64,000 bases of DNA, taken from the NCBI RefSeq assembly GCF_005954645.2, contig NZ_CP040695.2, positions 1,178,001 through 1,242,000 of the forward strand. Reading direction: 5' to 3'. Of this stretch, positions 62,691 through 64,000 are shown one piece after another; the first letter of the stretch is position 1; every line of letters starts with the position of its first letter. This DNA comes from Nocardioides sp. S-1144 (GTDB lineage: Bacteria; Actinomycetota; Actinomycetes; Propionibacteriales; Nocardioidaceae). A program made the translations under genes and the position numbers. The notes under the pieces are model-generated. The model saw only the letters and a program-made list of their open reading frames with translations, searched no databases and had not been told where the DNA came from.

Positions 62691-62745
62691 CCGGCCCTGC
62701 GCTGCCAACCCGCCCCGTCGTCGGTCCGGCCTCGGCGGGCCAGGG

Positions 62746-62798
62746 GTTTCGTCACGCGGGCCGCGACCTCGTTCCTCGGTCGCGCCGCTCGCTTAACC
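62746..62798. repeat. Diverged inverted copy of the 62587 repeat
   Basis: The segment begins GTTTCGTC and ends CTCGCTTAACCTC, matching the reverse complement of the direct repeats at both ends, while the middle has diverged. It is thus a third, older member of the same repeat in inverted orientation. Confidence 0.5.
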
Positions 62799-62838
62799 TC
62801 CGTCGAGCCGACTTCCCTCGCGGGCTCGGGCGGCCAGC

Positions 62839-63789
62839 TCAGGGCCGGCCGTCGGCGTACATCCGTAGCCGGCTCACGGTGCTGGCGGGGTCGGCGTCGA
62901 CGTGGCCGTTGACCGCGCGGCTCGCCCAGCCCAGGCGGGCTCCGAGGTCGGCGGCGTCGGCGAGGGCGGCCACCGACGTGCCGAGGGCCGCGGCGAACGG
63001 CGCCAGGTAGGTGTCGCGGTAGGGCGCGACGTCCTCGGACCCGGGCTCGTCGTCGACGCCCCACGCGACCACGCCGAGCAGCGTGACGGCGAGGCTGAGG
63101 AACGGGTGCGAGACGCAGGCGTCGCCCCAGTCGAGCAGCCGGTGCCGAGCGCCCGGCGCGCCGTCGGGGGCCACGAAGACCTGGCCGTCGTGGAGATCGT
63201 CGTGCTGGACGGTCTCCTCGATGCCGTACGACGCCAGCCGGTCGACCATCGGCCCGACCCGGTCCGCGGCGTCGCGCAGGCGGGGCTCGACGACGTCGTC
63301 GCCGAGGCGCCCGACCAGGTCGGCGTACCCGGCGGCGAGGTCGTCGAGGCGGTGGTGCGGCATCCCGGTGGCGAGCAGCGCCGGCACGTCGGCCCGGGAG
63401 GCGAGCTGCACGCGGGCGTAGCCGTCGAGCGCGTCGTGCCAGCGGACCAGGCTGCGCTCCTCCGCGACGACCTCCCGCAGCCGGCGCCCGGCGTCCGCGG
63501 CGAGCAGCCAGCCGCGGTCGAGGTCGGCGGCGAGCAGCGGCGGCACCCGCTCCGGGGACCGCGCGGCGAGGATGGTGTGCACCGCCGCCTCGTGCTGCAG
63601 CGCCGGCTCGGTGGCCTTGAACCACAGCGTGCCGCCGTCGGTCGGCACCCGGAGCACGGTGCCCCACGAGCGGACGTGCGGCTGCTCGATCGCGCCGGTG
63701 CGGTGCCGGCCCAGCGCGCCGAGCCGCTCGTCGATCCAGCCGTGCGCCGTCGCCAGCCAGTCGGGGTCGGTCCAGGCCGTCTCGCTCAC
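62839..63789 (-). CDS. Aminoglycoside-phosphotransferase-fold protein
   Basis: The 316-residue protein has the APH/ChoK kinase-like fold: TLWFKATEP (ATP-binding lysine), the Brenner motif VQHDDLHDGQVF with the catalytic Asp, and LLDWGDACVSHP (metal-binding DWG). Most genomic members are small-molecule kinases of unknown substrate rather than antibiotic-resistance enzymes. GTG 63789 is chosen because CAGGCT lies 8 nt upstream, but an upstream frame up to 63915 is open, so the start is uncertain. Confidence 0.82.
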   Translation of the reverse strand: MSETAWTDPDWLATAHGWIDERLGALGRHRTGAIEQPHVRSWGTVLRVPTDGGTLWFKATEPALQHEAAVHTILAARSPERVPPLLAADLDRGWLLAADAGRRLREVVAEERSLVRWHDALDGYARVQLASRADVPALLATGMPHHRLDDLAAGYADLVGRLGDDVVEPRLRDAADRVGPMVDRLASYGIEETVQHDDLHDGQVFVAPDGAPGARHRLLDWGDACVSHPFLSLAVTLLGVVAWGVDDEPGSEDVAPYRDTYLAPFAAALGTSVAALADAADLGARLGWASRAVNGHVDADPASTVSRLRMYADGRP

Positions 63790-63942
63790 GGGCAGCCAGC
63801 CTGGGCGGTCCGGCCCGGGGTCGGCAACCGGGTTGTCGCCGTCGGACGTACACAGAAGCGGCGCGGGCGGCACCCGGACGACGAATGCGTACGTCCGCCG
63901 CGTGCGTCGCAACACGAACCGGGCCTCGAGCGTTGAAGATGC

Positions 63943-64000
63943 GTGACGACGGTCGACCGGGTGCGCGAGGAGGCGGCAGTGGGGGTGCCGGACTTCGACG
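63943..64000 (+). CDS. 5' end of a gene leaving the window
   Basis: From GTG 63943 the frame is open to the edge for 19 codons (VTTVDRVREEAAVGVPDFD) with G or C at nearly every third position, unlike the alternative ATG frame at 63939. It is divergent from the phosphotransferase gene. The fragment is too short to assign a family, and the 153-bp intergenic region holds no clear promoter. Confidence 0.45.
   Translation, partial: MTTVDRVREEAAVGVPDFD

Noticed and set aside
62839..63789. Aminoglycoside-resistance gene
   Set aside because: The fold is shared by many small-molecule kinases. There is no resistance context or close similarity that I can see to characterised APH enzymes.

Overview
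The window is a gene-dense, very GC-rich stretch of an actinobacterial chromosome. A mycothiol S-conjugate amidase (mca) beside greA, the DUF4307, DUF4245 and DUF1707 families, very high GC at third codon positions, frequent GTG starts and a probable menaquinone/mycothiol lifestyle all point to Actinomycetes. The general look and the interspersed repeats are most like Nocardioides and relatives; the genus is my inference. I see no rRNA, tRNA, CRISPR, prophage, integrase or insertion sequence. Nearly everything is core or metabolic, so this is not an obvious genomic island.

Layout. 0-4 kb: IMPACT-family protein, VOC protein, membrane protein, GNAT enzyme and an ABC1/UbiB-like kinase. 4-10 kb: msrA, then a chain with overlapping ends: metB, a MutL-type (glutamate mutase L) ATPase, an AI-2E-type permease and ilvA. 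10-13 kb: greA, DUF4307 and mca. 13-16 kb: a GMC alcohol oxidase/dehydrogenase with its aldehyde dehydrogenase. 16-20 kb: thioredoxin, PAQR protein, GAF/ATPase regulator, AIM24 protein and a cis-prenyl transferase. 20-23 kb: a PIN-PhoH ATPase behind a long structured leader, and a secreted lytic-transglycosylase-like protein. 23-33 kb: two methyltransferases with fumC, ArsR/SRPBCC pair, spermidine-synthase-like enzyme, DoxX-HxlR-quinone reductase cluster, a second fumarase (class I) and a DUF1707 protein. 33-37 kb: a complete sugar ABC importer operon with its own MsiK-like ATPase. 37-45 kb: two alpha/beta hydrolases, glpX, an anion permease, xseAB, GntR and a PfkB sugar kinase. 45-51 kb: MmyB-like regulator with SDR, a receiver/TrxR-like flavoprotein, truA, an RsmC-like methyltransferase and a Clp-N protein. 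51-62.5 kb: a liv-type ABC operon, a PucR regulator and a set of acyl-CoA dehydrogenases and SDRs, which together look like uptake and beta-oxidation of an organic acid or side chain. 62.8-64 kb: an aminoglycoside-phosphotransferase-fold protein and the first codons of a gene leaving the window.

Regulatory architecture is the most distinctive part. About a third of the genes carry a TANNNT -10 hexamer that ends 6-8 nt before the start codon, the layout of leaderless transcripts, while operon-internal genes overlap as GTGA/ATGA/TGATG or carry Shine-Dalgarno sequences. Convergent junctions usually hold strong perfect hairpins (bidirectional terminators). Non-coding structure not explained by the genes includes a 51-bp tandem array with a 16-bp palindrome in each unit (39262-39592), a cluster of REP-like hairpins (58472-58589), two tandem-repeat loci of an apparently shared family (20477-20566 and 62587-62798), a 107-bp element with 16-bp inverted ends (4193-4299), and the phoH leader with mutually exclusive helices (20640-20829).
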